A DNA stretch of 64,000 bases from Actinomyces sp. oral taxon 897 (GTDB lineage: Bacteria; Actinomycetota; Actinomycetes; Actinomycetales; Actinomycetaceae), in NCBI RefSeq assembly GCF_002999235.1, contig NZ_CP027236.1:2604001-2668000 (forward strand), given 5' to 3'. Positions 24,933 to 33,768 of the stretch are shown piece by piece. A program made the translations under genes and the position numbers. The notes beneath the pieces are model-generated. The model had not been told where the DNA came from and did not search any database. It was given only the letters and a program-made list of their open reading frames with translations. The stretch's first letter is position 1; each line of letters starts with the position of its first letter.

Positions 24933-26639
24933 TCACAGGTCCTCCGCGTCCACGATCTGGTAGGAGTAGCCCTGCTCGGCCAGGAAACGCTGGCGGTGCG
25001 CCGCGAACTCCTGGTCCACCGTGTCCCTGGCCACCACCGTGTAGAAGTGCGCCTGACGCCCGTCCTCCTTAGGGCGCACGATTCTCCCCAGACGTTGCGC
25101 CTCCTCCTGACGGGATCCAAAAGCGCCCGACACCTGCACCGCCACGCTCGCCCCCGGCAGGTCGATACTGAAGTTTGCCACCTTGGAGACCACGAGGACC
25201 ATGACCTCACCGGAGCGGAAGGCGTCATAAAGGCGCTGACGCTCACGCACCGGCGTCGTCCCCGTGATAACCGGGGCACCCAGGTGCTCCGCCAGCTCCT
25301 CCAGCTGGTCCACGTAGGAGCCGATCACCAGCGTGGACTCACCCGCGTGGCGCGCCAGGATCCGGTCCACCACTGCGACCTTCCCGGGTGCCGAGGCCGC
25401 CAGGCGATAGCGCTCGTCATTGTCCGCCGTCGCGTAGGCCATACGCTCACCGGCGCCCAGGGTCAGGCGCACCTCCGTGCACACCGCCGGGGCGATCCAC
25501 CCCTGGTTCTCCAGGTCCTTCCAGGGGGCGTCGTAGCGCTTGGGGCCGATCAGAGAGAAGACCTCGTCCTCGCGCCCGTCCTCACGCACCAGGGTCGCCG
25601 TCAGGCCCAGACGGCGGCGCGCCTGGAGGTCGGCGGTCATACGGAAGACCGGGGCCGGGAGCAGGTGGACCTCGTCGTAGACAATCAGCCCCCAGTCGTG
25701 GGACTCCAGCAGGTCCAGGTGCGGGTAGACGCCCTTGCGCCTGGTGGTCAGCACCTGGTAGGTGGCGATCGTCACAGGTCGGACCTCCTTGCGGGCCCCC
25801 GAGTACTCCCCGATCTCGTCCCCGGTGAGGGTGGTGAAGCGGGTCAGCTCCTCCTTCCACTGCCGGGCCGAGACCGCGTTGGTCACCAGGACGAGGGTCG
25901 TCGTCGAGGAGCGCGCCATGACCGCCGCCCCCACCAGGGTCTTCCCGGCCCCACAGGGCAGGACCACGACGCCGGAGCCCCCCGACCAGAAGCTCTCCAC
26001 CGCCTGCCTCTGGTAGGGGCGCAGCGTGAAGGCCCCCGGCTCACCCGCCGCCACGCCGTCCGGCGAGTCCCTCAGGGCGATGGGGTGGGCCTCGCCGTCC
26101 ACGTAGCCGGCCAGGTCCTCCGCTGGCCAGCCCAGCTTAATGAGCACCTGCTTGAGGTGGCCGCGCTCAGAGGGGTGCACCACGACGTCGGCCTCACCCA
26201 GGGACGCCCCCAGCAGGCCCGTGGTGCGCCGCGAGCGCATGACCTCCTTGAGGACCGCCACGTCGCTGGCATGCAGGACCAGCCCGTGCGCCGGGTCCGT
26301 GACCAGGGTCAGGCGCCCGTAGCGGTCCATGGTCTCGGCGATCTCGGTGAGCAGGGTGTGCGGCACCGGGAAGCGCGAGTAGGTGATAAGGGTGTGGACC
26401 ACCGTCTCGGCGTCCAGTCCCGCGGCGCGCGCGTTCCACAGGGCCAGGGGGGTGATCCGGTAGGTGTGCACGTGCTCGGGTGCCCGCTCCAGCTCGGCGA
26501 AGGGGGCGATGGCGCGGCGGGCGTCGGCGGCGGCGGGGTGGGCGACCTCCAGCAGGACCGTCTTGTCGCTCTGGACAATGAGCGGGCCGTCAGGGGGTGT
26601 CTGGGCGGACGGGGTGGATGCGGGGTCAGGACCGGGCAT
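24933..26639 (-). CDS. XPB/Ssl2-type DNA repair helicase
   Basis: 568-aa superfamily-2 helicase. An N-terminal damage-recognition-like domain (ITPLALWNARAAGLDAETVV) is followed by LRPYQRQAVESFW, Walker A PCGAGKTLVGAA, DEVH-type box VYDEVHLLPAPVF, the RED motif (VREDGREDEVF), and a C-terminal helicase domain with LVVSKVANFSIDLP and QRLGRIVRPK. This is the bacterial XPB family, thought to act in DNA repair or transcription-coupled processes. ATG 26639 follows a CATACT -10-like hexamer by 5 nt, so the message may be leaderless. The divergent neighbour encodes the usual partner with an Ssl2-N/helicase-C-3 domain. Confidence 0.93.
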   Translation of the reverse strand: MPGPDPASTPSAQTPPDGPLIVQSDKTVLLEVAHPAAADARRAIAPFAELERAPEHVHTYRITPLALWNARAAGLDAETVVHTLITYSRFPVPHTLLTEIAETMDRYGRLTLVTDPAHGLVLHASDVAVLKEVMRSRRTTGLLGASLGEADVVVHPSERGHLKQVLIKLGWPAEDLAGYVDGEAHPIALRDSPDGVAAGEPGAFTLRPYQRQAVESFWSGGSGVVVLPCGAGKTLVGAAVMARSSTTTLVLVTNAVSARQWKEELTRFTTLTGDEIGEYSGARKEVRPVTIATYQVLTTRRKGVYPHLDLLESHDWGLIVYDEVHLLPAPVFRMTADLQARRRLGLTATLVREDGREDEVFSLIGPKRYDAPWKDLENQGWIAPAVCTEVRLTLGAGERMAYATADNDERYRLAASAPGKVAVVDRILARHAGESTLVIGSYVDQLEELAEHLGAPVITGTTPVRERQRLYDAFRSGEVMVLVVSKVANFSIDLPGASVAVQVSGAFGSRQEEAQRLGRIVRPKEDGRQAHFYTVVARDTVDQEFAAHRQRFLAEQGYSYQIVDAEDL

Positions 26640-27246
26640 GGCCGGAGTATGGCACCGGGTGGAGCGCAGGGGCAGGGGTCAGTCCCTGCCTCGGGAGGGT
26701 CCGTCGTGTCGTGGAAGGAGTGGGTCGCCATATGGATGACTGTCTATTGTGGGTGAATAATTCTTTCTTGTTTAAAGATGTTTTGTCTGCGATAATGAGG
26801 GTTGGTCTGCGCTCAGAGGTGGGTGAGGGTCTTGTACGGCGCCCGGCCTGGGGCTAATGAGGCCCTCGGAAACCTTTGTGTCCGTCGGGCCGGGCGGGCT
26901 CGGGGCCGGGCGGGCTCGGGGCTGGGGCCTTTTGATGGCGGTCACGGTCAGGGTGACCTGCTCGAGTCCTGGCGGGCTCGAGGCCGGGGGCGCCTGGTAC
27001 GGGGTATGGCTGGGTATTACCGGTGGGAGCCCTGGCGGCCCTGGGGCGGCCCTGATGCGGGGCCCGGGTGCACCAGGGGCAGGTTCGATAGGGCAGGTTC
27101 GATTGCCTGGGGCACCTCCAGGCTGAAATGAGTGGGGCCAGGGTGCGCCAGGGGTAGGTGGCCAAGCGTGCGGACAGGGCGGGCGGCAGCGGGTGGGGCC
27201 CGGGTGCGCCAAGGGAGGTTTTCCCAGCCGCCCCTAGGGATCTGCG
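26640..27246. other. 607-bp space between divergent helicase genes; no gene seen
   Basis: This region has an AT-rich patch (about 26740-26800, TTTAAAGATG within it) that may hold promoters. It also carries two copies of GGGCGGGCTCGGGGC in tandem near 26895 and 26911, and three related pieces reading GGGTGCRCCARGGG (near 27066, 27135 and 27203). Frames of 90-146 codons exist on both strands but are Pro/Gly/Arg-only and overlap each other, so I do not call them. Confidence 0.5.
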
Positions 27247-29565
27247 GTGAGTGGGCGTACAGTGACGAAGGTGAGTCGTCAGCAGGACGTTCGCATCCCA
27301 CCTACCGCCGCCGACGTGGAGAGCGTCGCGGCGGCCCTCATGGCGCGCTCTGACCGCGAGGTCGCGGCCTTCCTGGCTGCGCGCCCCGACCTCGTCTCCC
27401 CTCCCTCACCCTCCTTCACGGCCCTGGCTGCCCGCGCGGTCGGGCGGTCCAGCGTCGAGGCGGCGCTCACCCAGTGCGACGCCCCCGCCCTTGCCGTCGC
27501 CCAGTGCCTGGTGCGCGACGCACTTACCGGGCCTGGTGAGAGCGCGCAGGGCGATGGGCCCGAGCCCGGCGCCCCCCAGGACGGCGGGCCCGAGCCCGGC
27601 GCCTCCCAGGGCGGTGGTCCTGGGGCAGCGGCGCCTGCTGCTGGTGCGGACGGATCCGGCAGGGACGCGGGCACTGACGCCGTCGTACCTGACGCCGGAG
27701 CCCGCACCGGGGCCGACGGCGCTGCCGGGCCTGGTGAGAGCGCGCAGGGCGATGGGCACGAGGCGGGCGCCCCCCAGGACGGCGGGCCCGGGGTGGGCGC
27801 GGACCACCTCGTGCGTCGTCTGGCCGGGGAGCTGGACGCGGACGTCGTCACCGAGCGTCTGGCCTTTCTTGAGCGTCTGGCCCTGACCGTGGCCGGACGC
27901 CCCGTGACCGGCCTGGTGGAGGCTGCCGGCGACGGTGACCTCCTGCCCGCGGACGTGTCCCTACGTGCCCCCAAGGCTGCCGGGCTCGACGTCCTGGACG
28001 CCGCCACGGTGTCCGCCGAGGCCTGCCGCCACGCGGAGGAGGTGGTCCGCCTCGTGTCCGTGCTGCTGGAGGAGTGGGGTCGTCAGGGCGCGCCGATCCT
28101 GCGCACCGGGGGAGTGGGGGTACGTGGCCTGAACCGTAGCGCCGAGGCCCTGCACGTCTCCCTGGCCCAGACGGCCACCGTCATCGAGCTCACCGCCGGG
28201 GCCGGGCTGCTGGGCCTGGACCAGGAGGGGAGCGCCTGGATCCCCTCGCGTGAGGACCCGGCCTGGAGCGGGGACCCCCTGCCTGAGCGCTGGGCGGCCC
28301 TGGTGGTGGCCTGGGCCGGTAGCGACCGTGCGCCCTGGCTCGTGGGGCGGCGCGGACCGGACAACACCCTACGCGCCGTCCTGCACCCTGAGACCGCCGC
28401 CCCGTGGGTGAGCACATTGCGCCGCCGGCTCCTGCGCCTGCTGCTCAGCCTGCCCGAGGGGACGGCCCTGACCGCCGACTTCGCCTACGCCACCCTGTCC
28501 ACCTCCCGGCCCCGGCGTCGTCCCGAGCGTACGGCGGTGGAAGCGCTCCTGGCCCAGGCCGAGCTGCTGGGCCTCACCGGCTCGGGGGCCCTGAGCGCGG
28601 GCGGACGGGTCCTGGCCCGCGCCCTGGCCGGGCAGGTGGAGGACGAGGAGGAGCTGCTGGGCTCCCTGGCCCGCACCCTGGCGGCCGACCTGCCCACGCC
28701 GGTGGGGGTGCTGCTGGTCCAGTCCGACCTCACCGCCGTCGTGCCCGGTCGCCCCACGCCCGAGCTCGCCGACCTCCTGGAGCGCTGCACCCGGGTGGAG
28801 TCACGCGGCGGGGCCCTGACCGTGCGCTTTACGGCGGAGTCGGTCCGCGCCGCCCTGGACGCTGGTGAGCTGCCCGACCGGCTCCTGGAGCGCCTGGCCC
28901 GCTTCAGCCCCGGCCCCCTGCCCAGTACGCTGACCTCCCTCGTCCACGACGCCGCCCGGCACCACGGGGCGGTACGGGTCCGGGCCGTGGTCTCGGTCCT
29001 GCGGGCGCCTGACCCGGCCGTGACCGCCGGGCTCCTGGCGGACAGGCGCCTGTCCGACCTGGGGCTGAGTGAGCTCGCTCCCGGGGTGCTCGCTGCCAGC
29101 GCCCCGGTCGGGCAGGTCCTGCGCGCGCTGCGGGCCGCTGGCCTGGCCCCGGTCCTGGAGGACGCCGACGGCGAGCTGGTCCTGGGGCAGCAGGTGGAGG
29201 CACATGGTCCCCGTCCCGAGCCGGAGCGCCTGGAGGCGGTGCCCGTGAGACGCCGTCGTCCGGCTGCCCGTGACCTCATGGTCCTGGTGGGGCGCATGAG
29301 GAAGGGGGAGGAGGCCTGGCGGGCGGCGGGCGGCGGGGCGCACACCGCCACCGACCCGGTGCACGCCCTGGCCGTCATGCGCCAGGCGCGGGCCACCCGC
29401 ACCCCCGTGCTCCTGCGCCTGGCGGGGACTGACGGCGTCGTCCAGGAGCGGCGTGTGCGGGTCCTGGAGGTCGAGCCGGGGCGGGTGCGCCTGGCGGACC
29501 TGCGGCGTCAGACCGAGCTGACGGTCGGGGTCCACCGTATTGTCTCCGTCACCCCCGCCTCCTGA
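27247..29565 (+). CDS. Helicase-associated (XPB/Ssl2-N, Helicase_C_3-like) protein
   Basis: 772-aa protein of the actinobacterial family found next to XPB helicases, with an Ssl2-like N-terminal domain and a C-terminal helicase-associated domain (LTTDFAY-like block, PVGVLLVQSDLTAVVPGRPTPELADLL). It has no ATPase motifs, so it probably assists the helicase at 24933-26639. A roughly 105-residue insert near residues 95-200 is low-complexity and internally duplicated (GPGESAQGDGPEPGAPQDGG, then a second copy). The start is GTG 27247; GTG 27271 is possible. Confidence 0.85.
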   Translation: MSGRTVTKVSRQQDVRIPPTAADVESVAAALMARSDREVAAFLAARPDLVSPPSPSFTALAARAVGRSSVEAALTQCDAPALAVAQCLVRDALTGPGESAQGDGPEPGAPQDGGPEPGASQGGGPGAAAPAAGADGSGRDAGTDAVVPDAGARTGADGAAGPGESAQGDGHEAGAPQDGGPGVGADHLVRRLAGELDADVVTERLAFLERLALTVAGRPVTGLVEAAGDGDLLPADVSLRAPKAAGLDVLDAATVSAEACRHAEEVVRLVSVLLEEWGRQGAPILRTGGVGVRGLNRSAEALHVSLAQTATVIELTAGAGLLGLDQEGSAWIPSREDPAWSGDPLPERWAALVVAWAGSDRAPWLVGRRGPDNTLRAVLHPETAAPWVSTLRRRLLRLLLSLPEGTALTADFAYATLSTSRPRRRPERTAVEALLAQAELLGLTGSGALSAGGRVLARALAGQVEDEEELLGSLARTLAADLPTPVGVLLVQSDLTAVVPGRPTPELADLLERCTRVESRGGALTVRFTAESVRAALDAGELPDRLLERLARFSPGPLPSTLTSLVHDAARHHGAVRVRAVVSVLRAPDPAVTAGLLADRRLSDLGLSELAPGVLAASAPVGQVLRALRAAGLAPVLEDADGELVLGQQVEAHGPRPEPERLEAVPVRRRRPAARDLMVLVGRMRKGEEAWRAAGGGAHTATDPVHALAVMRQARATRTPVLLRLAGTDGVVQERRVRVLEVEPGRVRLADLRRQTELTVGVHRIVSVTPAS

Positions 29566-29795
29566 CCGGCGCCCGCGTCCCGGTGCCGGCCGTGTCCTGG
29601 CCTGCCGGCGGACCAGTGCCCCGCACTTCTTGCCGCGGGCGCGAGGCCGAGCCACCCGGGCCCTGCCATCCGCAGGAGGGTACGCCCCGATGACGCGCCA
29701 CCGGTACCCGGGCCCCGGAGCACGCAGACCCCTTGCCGCGGGCGTGTCTGACCGCGGTGTCCTCCGGGTTACCCGGGCAGGTCTGCCTGTGCCCC

Positions 29796-29801
29796 TACAC
29801 T
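29796..29801 (+). promoter_or_regulatory. -10 hexamer of a leaderless promoter before the DUF3027 gene
   Basis: TACACT followed by exactly six bases and GTG (29808), the same -10-to-start distance as in the twin promoters at 16149 and 17709. No clear -35 hexamer is seen. Confidence 0.4.
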
Positions 29802-29807
29802 GGGGGC

Positions 29808-31559
29808 GTGACTATGAAGACGGCTCACTCCGAGGTGGCTCAGGCCATGGGTACGGTCAACGACCCTGCTACCGCAGGTGTCGCGCGGCCCGGCTCCCTG
29901 CCCACCAAGGCCCAGCGCACTGCCGCGGCCCGGGACCGTACCCTGACCTCCCCCACCGCTATCGAGATGGCCCGTTCCGTCCTGGCCGACCTGACCATTC
30001 CGGAGGCCGTGGGCCCATACACCGCTGCGCGCAGCGAAGGCGAGCGCCTGGTCACACACCTCTTCGAGACCACCATGGCCGGCTACCGCGGGTGGCGCTG
30101 GGCGGTCACCGTGAGCCGCCCGCCCCGCTCACGCACCGCCACGGTCTGCGAGGTCGGCCTCCTGCCCGGTGAGGAGGCGCTGCTCGCCCCCGCCTGGGTG
30201 CCCTGGGCAGACCGCCTGCGGCCCGGGGACGTGGGGCGCTCCGACCGTCTGCCGCGCCGCGAGACCGACGAGCGCCTGGAGCCGGGCTGGGAGGCCACCG
30301 GTGAGGAGGGGGACGCGGCGGCCCTGGACGAGCTCGACCTCGGCCGGGCCCGCGTGCTCAGCCCCGCTGGCAGGAGCCGCGCCGCCCAGCGCTGGTACGA
30401 CGGCGAGGCCGGCCCGGGCGCCGACGGCGTCCGCCAGGCTGACGCCACCTGCGGCACCTGCGGTTTCCTCATGCGTATGCCCGGCTCCATGCGGGGGCTG
30501 TTCGGGGTCTGCGCCAATGAGTGGGCCCCCGACGACGGTCGGGTGGTCTCCCTGGACCACGGCTGCGGCGCCCACTCCGAGACCGACCTGCCCGACCAGG
30601 GGCCCGAGTGGCCCGTCACCCCCGCCCGGGTGGACGAGGCCGACCTGGAGGTCCTGGGTACTGACGGGCGCCTCCTGCGCGAGGGCGCCTCCCAGGACGG
30701 TGAGGACCCGGCCCCGCAGGAGGCCCAGGAGGCCCAGGCGTCCGACGCCGGGGGCTCGGCCTCGCAGGACGCCCAGGACGGTGAGGACCCGGCCTCGCAG
30801 GGCGACGTCCAGGAAGCCCGGGAGGCCCGGGACGGGAGTACGCAGCAGGACGGGTCCGCCAGGAGGGGCAGGGCCAGGGCGTCGCGTAGGGCCCGTGCCC
30901 CGCGTACTCGCGCCTCCTCCCGTGCCCCTCAGGACCAGGACGCCCCGGACGCCCCGGCTGAGGCTCCCGCGCCCCAGGACGCCGGGCCGGACCTCGAGGC
31001 CGGTGGGTCTGAGACGCCCACTGAGCCAGACCAGACTCCTGAGCCGGAACAGGCCACTGAACCGGACGGGACTACTGGGGCCCCGCAGGCCGGGGCCCTG
31101 GGGGGTCAGGCCCCGGACGCTAAGGCCTTGCAGGGCGGCCCGGCCCCGCAGGGGGCCGAGGGGTCCCAGGACGTGGCTGAGGGACCGGCGGCGACACCCC
31201 AGGCGGAGGCGCGTCGGGTGACGACTTCCCAGGCGGCACCCCAGGCGGAGGCACACCAGGCCCCCGCTGGCCAGCCCGACGGGGATGACGGGTCCCGGTC
31301 GCGCCCCGCCCGCCCGCGACGCTCTCGTAAGGCGGGCCCCGCCGTCGAGCAGCTGGTGGAGGTCCTGGGACAGGCGCCCGGCCGGGAGGGGCCGGACACG
31401 GACCCGGAGCGCCGGGCCGCCTCCGCCCGCGACGCCGTCGCCGACCTCACGGCGGACCTGGGCCCGGATCTGACTGCCGACCTGCACCTGGACCTGGCTC
31501 CTGAGCACGCGGCCACCGCCCTGGCGGACCTGGAGGCCGCTCTGGCCGCCCGCACCTGA
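29808..31559 (+). CDS. DUF3027-family protein with long repetitive tail
   Basis: 583-aa protein. Residues 1-275 match DUF3027, an actinobacterial family of unknown function: ALADLTIP-type helices (MARSVLADLTIPEAVGPY), WRWAVTVSRPPRSRTATVCEVGLLPG, a zinc-ribbon-like CGTCGFLMRMPGSMRGLFGVC with four Cys in the region, and VVSLDHGCGAHSETD. The C-terminal half is Gln/Asp/Ala/Pro/Glu-rich repeats and ends in basic then acidic helices. GTG 29808 is chosen because of the leaderless -10; ATG 29814 is the alternative. The neighbours (XPB pair, purine permease) match the usual actinobacterial order. Confidence 0.85.
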   Translation: MTMKTAHSEVAQAMGTVNDPATAGVARPGSLPTKAQRTAAARDRTLTSPTAIEMARSVLADLTIPEAVGPYTAARSEGERLVTHLFETTMAGYRGWRWAVTVSRPPRSRTATVCEVGLLPGEEALLAPAWVPWADRLRPGDVGRSDRLPRRETDERLEPGWEATGEEGDAAALDELDLGRARVLSPAGRSRAAQRWYDGEAGPGADGVRQADATCGTCGFLMRMPGSMRGLFGVCANEWAPDDGRVVSLDHGCGAHSETDLPDQGPEWPVTPARVDEADLEVLGTDGRLLREGASQDGEDPAPQEAQEAQASDAGGSASQDAQDGEDPASQGDVQEAREARDGSTQQDGSARRGRARASRRARAPRTRASSRAPQDQDAPDAPAEAPAPQDAGPDLEAGGSETPTEPDQTPEPEQATEPDGTTGAPQAGALGGQAPDAKALQGGPAPQGAEGSQDVAEGPAATPQAEARRVTTSQAAPQAEAHQAPAGQPDGDDGSRSRPARPRRSRKAGPAVEQLVEVLGQAPGREGPDTDPERRAASARDAVADLTADLGPDLTADLHLDLAPEHAATALADLEAALAART

Positions 31560-31604
31560 TGTAGGCGGCGCCGGGTGCCGCGGGACCCGGCGGCCCTGCC
31601 ACAA

Positions 31605-31680
31605 GGCGCCCACGGGCAGGGCGCCCCGTCAGCCCCGAGCTCACCACCGAGCGCTTCGCCCAGGGGCGCCCACGGGCAGG
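31605..31680 (+). repeat. 16-bp direct repeat pair, 60 bp apart
   Basis: GGCGCCCACGGGCAGG occurs at 31605-31620 and 31665-31680 in the space between the DUF3027 and permease genes. The 60-bp offset is close to the 60-61-bp periods seen at 23027, 52691 and 58043. Confidence 0.5.
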
Positions 31681-31809
31681 CCGCCCCCGCGCCTCACAGG
31701 GGTCGTGGACAGCGCCTGGACGGCGCGGGGAGCGCCCGCACCCCGGTGAGATGGCTGAGAGGAAAGGATGAGATGCCGCTTACCCCGGTCTCTGCCACAA
31801 TAGGGACAC

Positions 31810-33318
31810 GTGAGAACTTCCTCCTCCCAGAGCACGCAGGAGACGGTGCCCCAGGGCTCGCGCACCCCTCCCCTCCATCCCCTGGACCGTTTCTTCCACG
31901 TCACTGAGCGCGGCTCGAGCATTGACCGTGAGGTGCGTGGCGGACTCGTCACCTTCTTCACGATGTCCTACATCCTGGTCCTCAACCCCATTATCCTCGG
32001 CTCCGCCTTCGCGGGCCCCGACGCCGGTGCCGGCGACCTGGACGCCGCCAAGGCCCAGATCGCGGCCGCGACCGCCCTCATTGCCGGGGTCATGACGCTC
32101 CTCATGGGCGTGGTGGCCAACTACCCGCTGGCCATGGCCGCGGGACTGGGCATTAACGCCATGGTGGCCTACACCATTGTGGGTACCAACGGCATGACCT
32201 TCGCCGACGCCATGGGCCTGATCGTCATTGAGGGCGTCATTATCCTGGTCCTGGTCCTCACGGGGTTCCGTGAGGCCGTCTTCCGCGCCGTCCCGGTGCA
32301 CCTGCGCACCGCCATCAGCGTGGGCATCGGCCTGTTCATCGCCCTGATCGGGCTGGTGGACGCCAAGGTGGTGCGCGCCGGGGGCACGCCCCTGGAGCTG
32401 GGCCTGGGCGGCTCGCTGCAGGGCTGGCCGGTGCTGGTCTTCCTGTTCGGCCTGTTCTTCACGATCGTCCTGTACATCCGCAGGGTGCGCGGCTCGATCC
32501 TCATTGGCATCGTCACCTCCACCGTCCTGGCGGTGGTCATTGAGGCGGTCCTCCACCTGGGTGCCTTCAACGACGACGCCAGTCGCGGCACGCTCAACCC
32601 CACCGGCTGGGCGCTGAGCGTGCCCGCGCTGTCCGACAACCCCGTGGCCGTGCCCGACCTGTCCAGCCTGGGGCACTTCTCCCTGCTGGGATCCTTTGAG
32701 AGGATGGGGACGGTCTCCGTGGTCCTCCTGGTCTTCTCCCTCATGCTGGCCGACTTCTTCGACACCATGGGCACCATGGTGGCCATTGGCGCCGAGGGCG
32801 ACCTGCTCGACGAGGACGGCAACCCGCCGCGTACCCGTGAGATCCTCGTGGTGGACTCCGTGGGCGCCATCGCCGGCGGCCTGGGCGGGGTCTCCTCCAA
32901 CACCTCCTACGTGGAGTCCGCGGCGGGAGTGGGCGAGGGCGCGCGTACGGGCCTGGCCAACGTGGTCACCGGCGTGCTGTTCCTGCTGTCGGTCTTCCTG
33001 TCCCCGGTGGTGGCCATGGTGCCCTACGAGGCCGCCACCCCTGCCCTGGTCATTGTGGGCTTCCTCATGATGACCCAGGTCGCCGAGATTGACTGGAAGC
33101 GTCCCGAACTGGGTGTCCCGGCCTTTATGACCATTATAATGATGCCCTTCTCCTACTCCATTACCAACGGTATTGGGGCAGGGTTCGTGACCTACGTCGT
33201 GGTGCAGGTGTCGCGAGGCAAGGCCCGCAGCGTCCACCCGCTTATGTGGTTCACCGCCGCGCTCTTCGTGGTCTACTTCACCCTGACTCCCATTAAGGAG
33301 ATCCTGGGCGTGAGCTGA
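31810..33318 (+). CDS. NCS2-family adenine/guanine/hypoxanthine permease (AzgA/PbuG type)
   Basis: 502-aa transporter with 12-14 membrane helices that should import purine bases with protons. The typical AzgA-type start LDRFFHVTERGSSIDREVRGGLVTFFTMSYI is visible in blocks, as are NPIILG, the GLGINAMVAYT motif in the re-entrant region, and DFFDTMGTMVAIGAEGDLLD. Length is slightly above the family norm. GTG 31810 follows TAGGGA by a few bases. Monocistronic or co-transcribed with the gene upstream. Confidence 0.92.
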   Translation: MRTSSSQSTQETVPQGSRTPPLHPLDRFFHVTERGSSIDREVRGGLVTFFTMSYILVLNPIILGSAFAGPDAGAGDLDAAKAQIAAATALIAGVMTLLMGVVANYPLAMAAGLGINAMVAYTIVGTNGMTFADAMGLIVIEGVIILVLVLTGFREAVFRAVPVHLRTAISVGIGLFIALIGLVDAKVVRAGGTPLELGLGGSLQGWPVLVFLFGLFFTIVLYIRRVRGSILIGIVTSTVLAVVIEAVLHLGAFNDDASRGTLNPTGWALSVPALSDNPVAVPDLSSLGHFSLLGSFERMGTVSVVLLVFSLMLADFFDTMGTMVAIGAEGDLLDEDGNPPRTREILVVDSVGAIAGGLGGVSSNTSYVESAAGVGEGARTGLANVVTGVLFLLSVFLSPVVAMVPYEAATPALVIVGFLMMTQVAEIDWKRPELGVPAFMTIIMMPFSYSITNGIGAGFVTYVVVQVSRGKARSVHPLMWFTAALFVVYFTLTPIKEILGVS

Positions 33319-33596
33319 GCCGGGGCCGCCCCGCCTGCGTCCCCTCCTGCGAGAGTGAGCGGGAGGGAGGAGGCGGGCTGCGCGAGGGGTGCCTGTACCG
33401 GACGGATCCGGCGGCCACCTTGCGCAGGAGCGGCCTCGCCATGGCGTGCCCGGCCGCACCGGAGCGCTGCCGGCGGCCGCCCCGGCAGGCGGGCGTGCCA
33501 GCGGCCCCGGCGTCGCCCAGCCTCAGGCTGAGGGAGCCGCCCCGCGCAGGGGCGACGTGCCTGAGGCCCCAGGAGCGACGGCCAGGGGCGACGCCG

Positions 33597-33676
33597 CCGT
33601 TCTCACGGCAAACAAGTACCGTTCTCGCGACGAACAAGTACCGTTCTCGCGAGCAATAAGTACCGTTCTCGCGGGG
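33597..33676 (+). repeat. 22-bp tandem repeat array A (3.6 units, forward)
   Basis: Three full units (33597, 33619, 33641) and a partial one, each CCGTTCTC-RCG, three variable bases, then AAYAAGTA. The period is exactly 22 bp. It lies between the permease stop and the MFS gene. This is the same repeat family as at 52476, 53086, 55883 and 56360. The remainder of 33319-33768 is GC-rich and shows no gene. Confidence 0.9.
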
Positions 33677-33768
33677 AGGACGGGGCGGGAGAGGGGCGTG
33701 AGGGCGCCCCGCGTGGCTTGCGGCAGGCGTACGCTGGTGCGGTTACCGACCGACACGCCGAGCCCGCC

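Noticed and set aside
27087..27110. GGTTCGAT pieces as tRNA T-loops
   Set aside because: No acceptor or anticodon stems can be folded around them.
26772..27212. Minus-strand 146-codon Pro-rich frame in the helicase intergenic region
   Set aside because: No ribosome site, no domain-like pattern, and it depends on GC-rich repeats.
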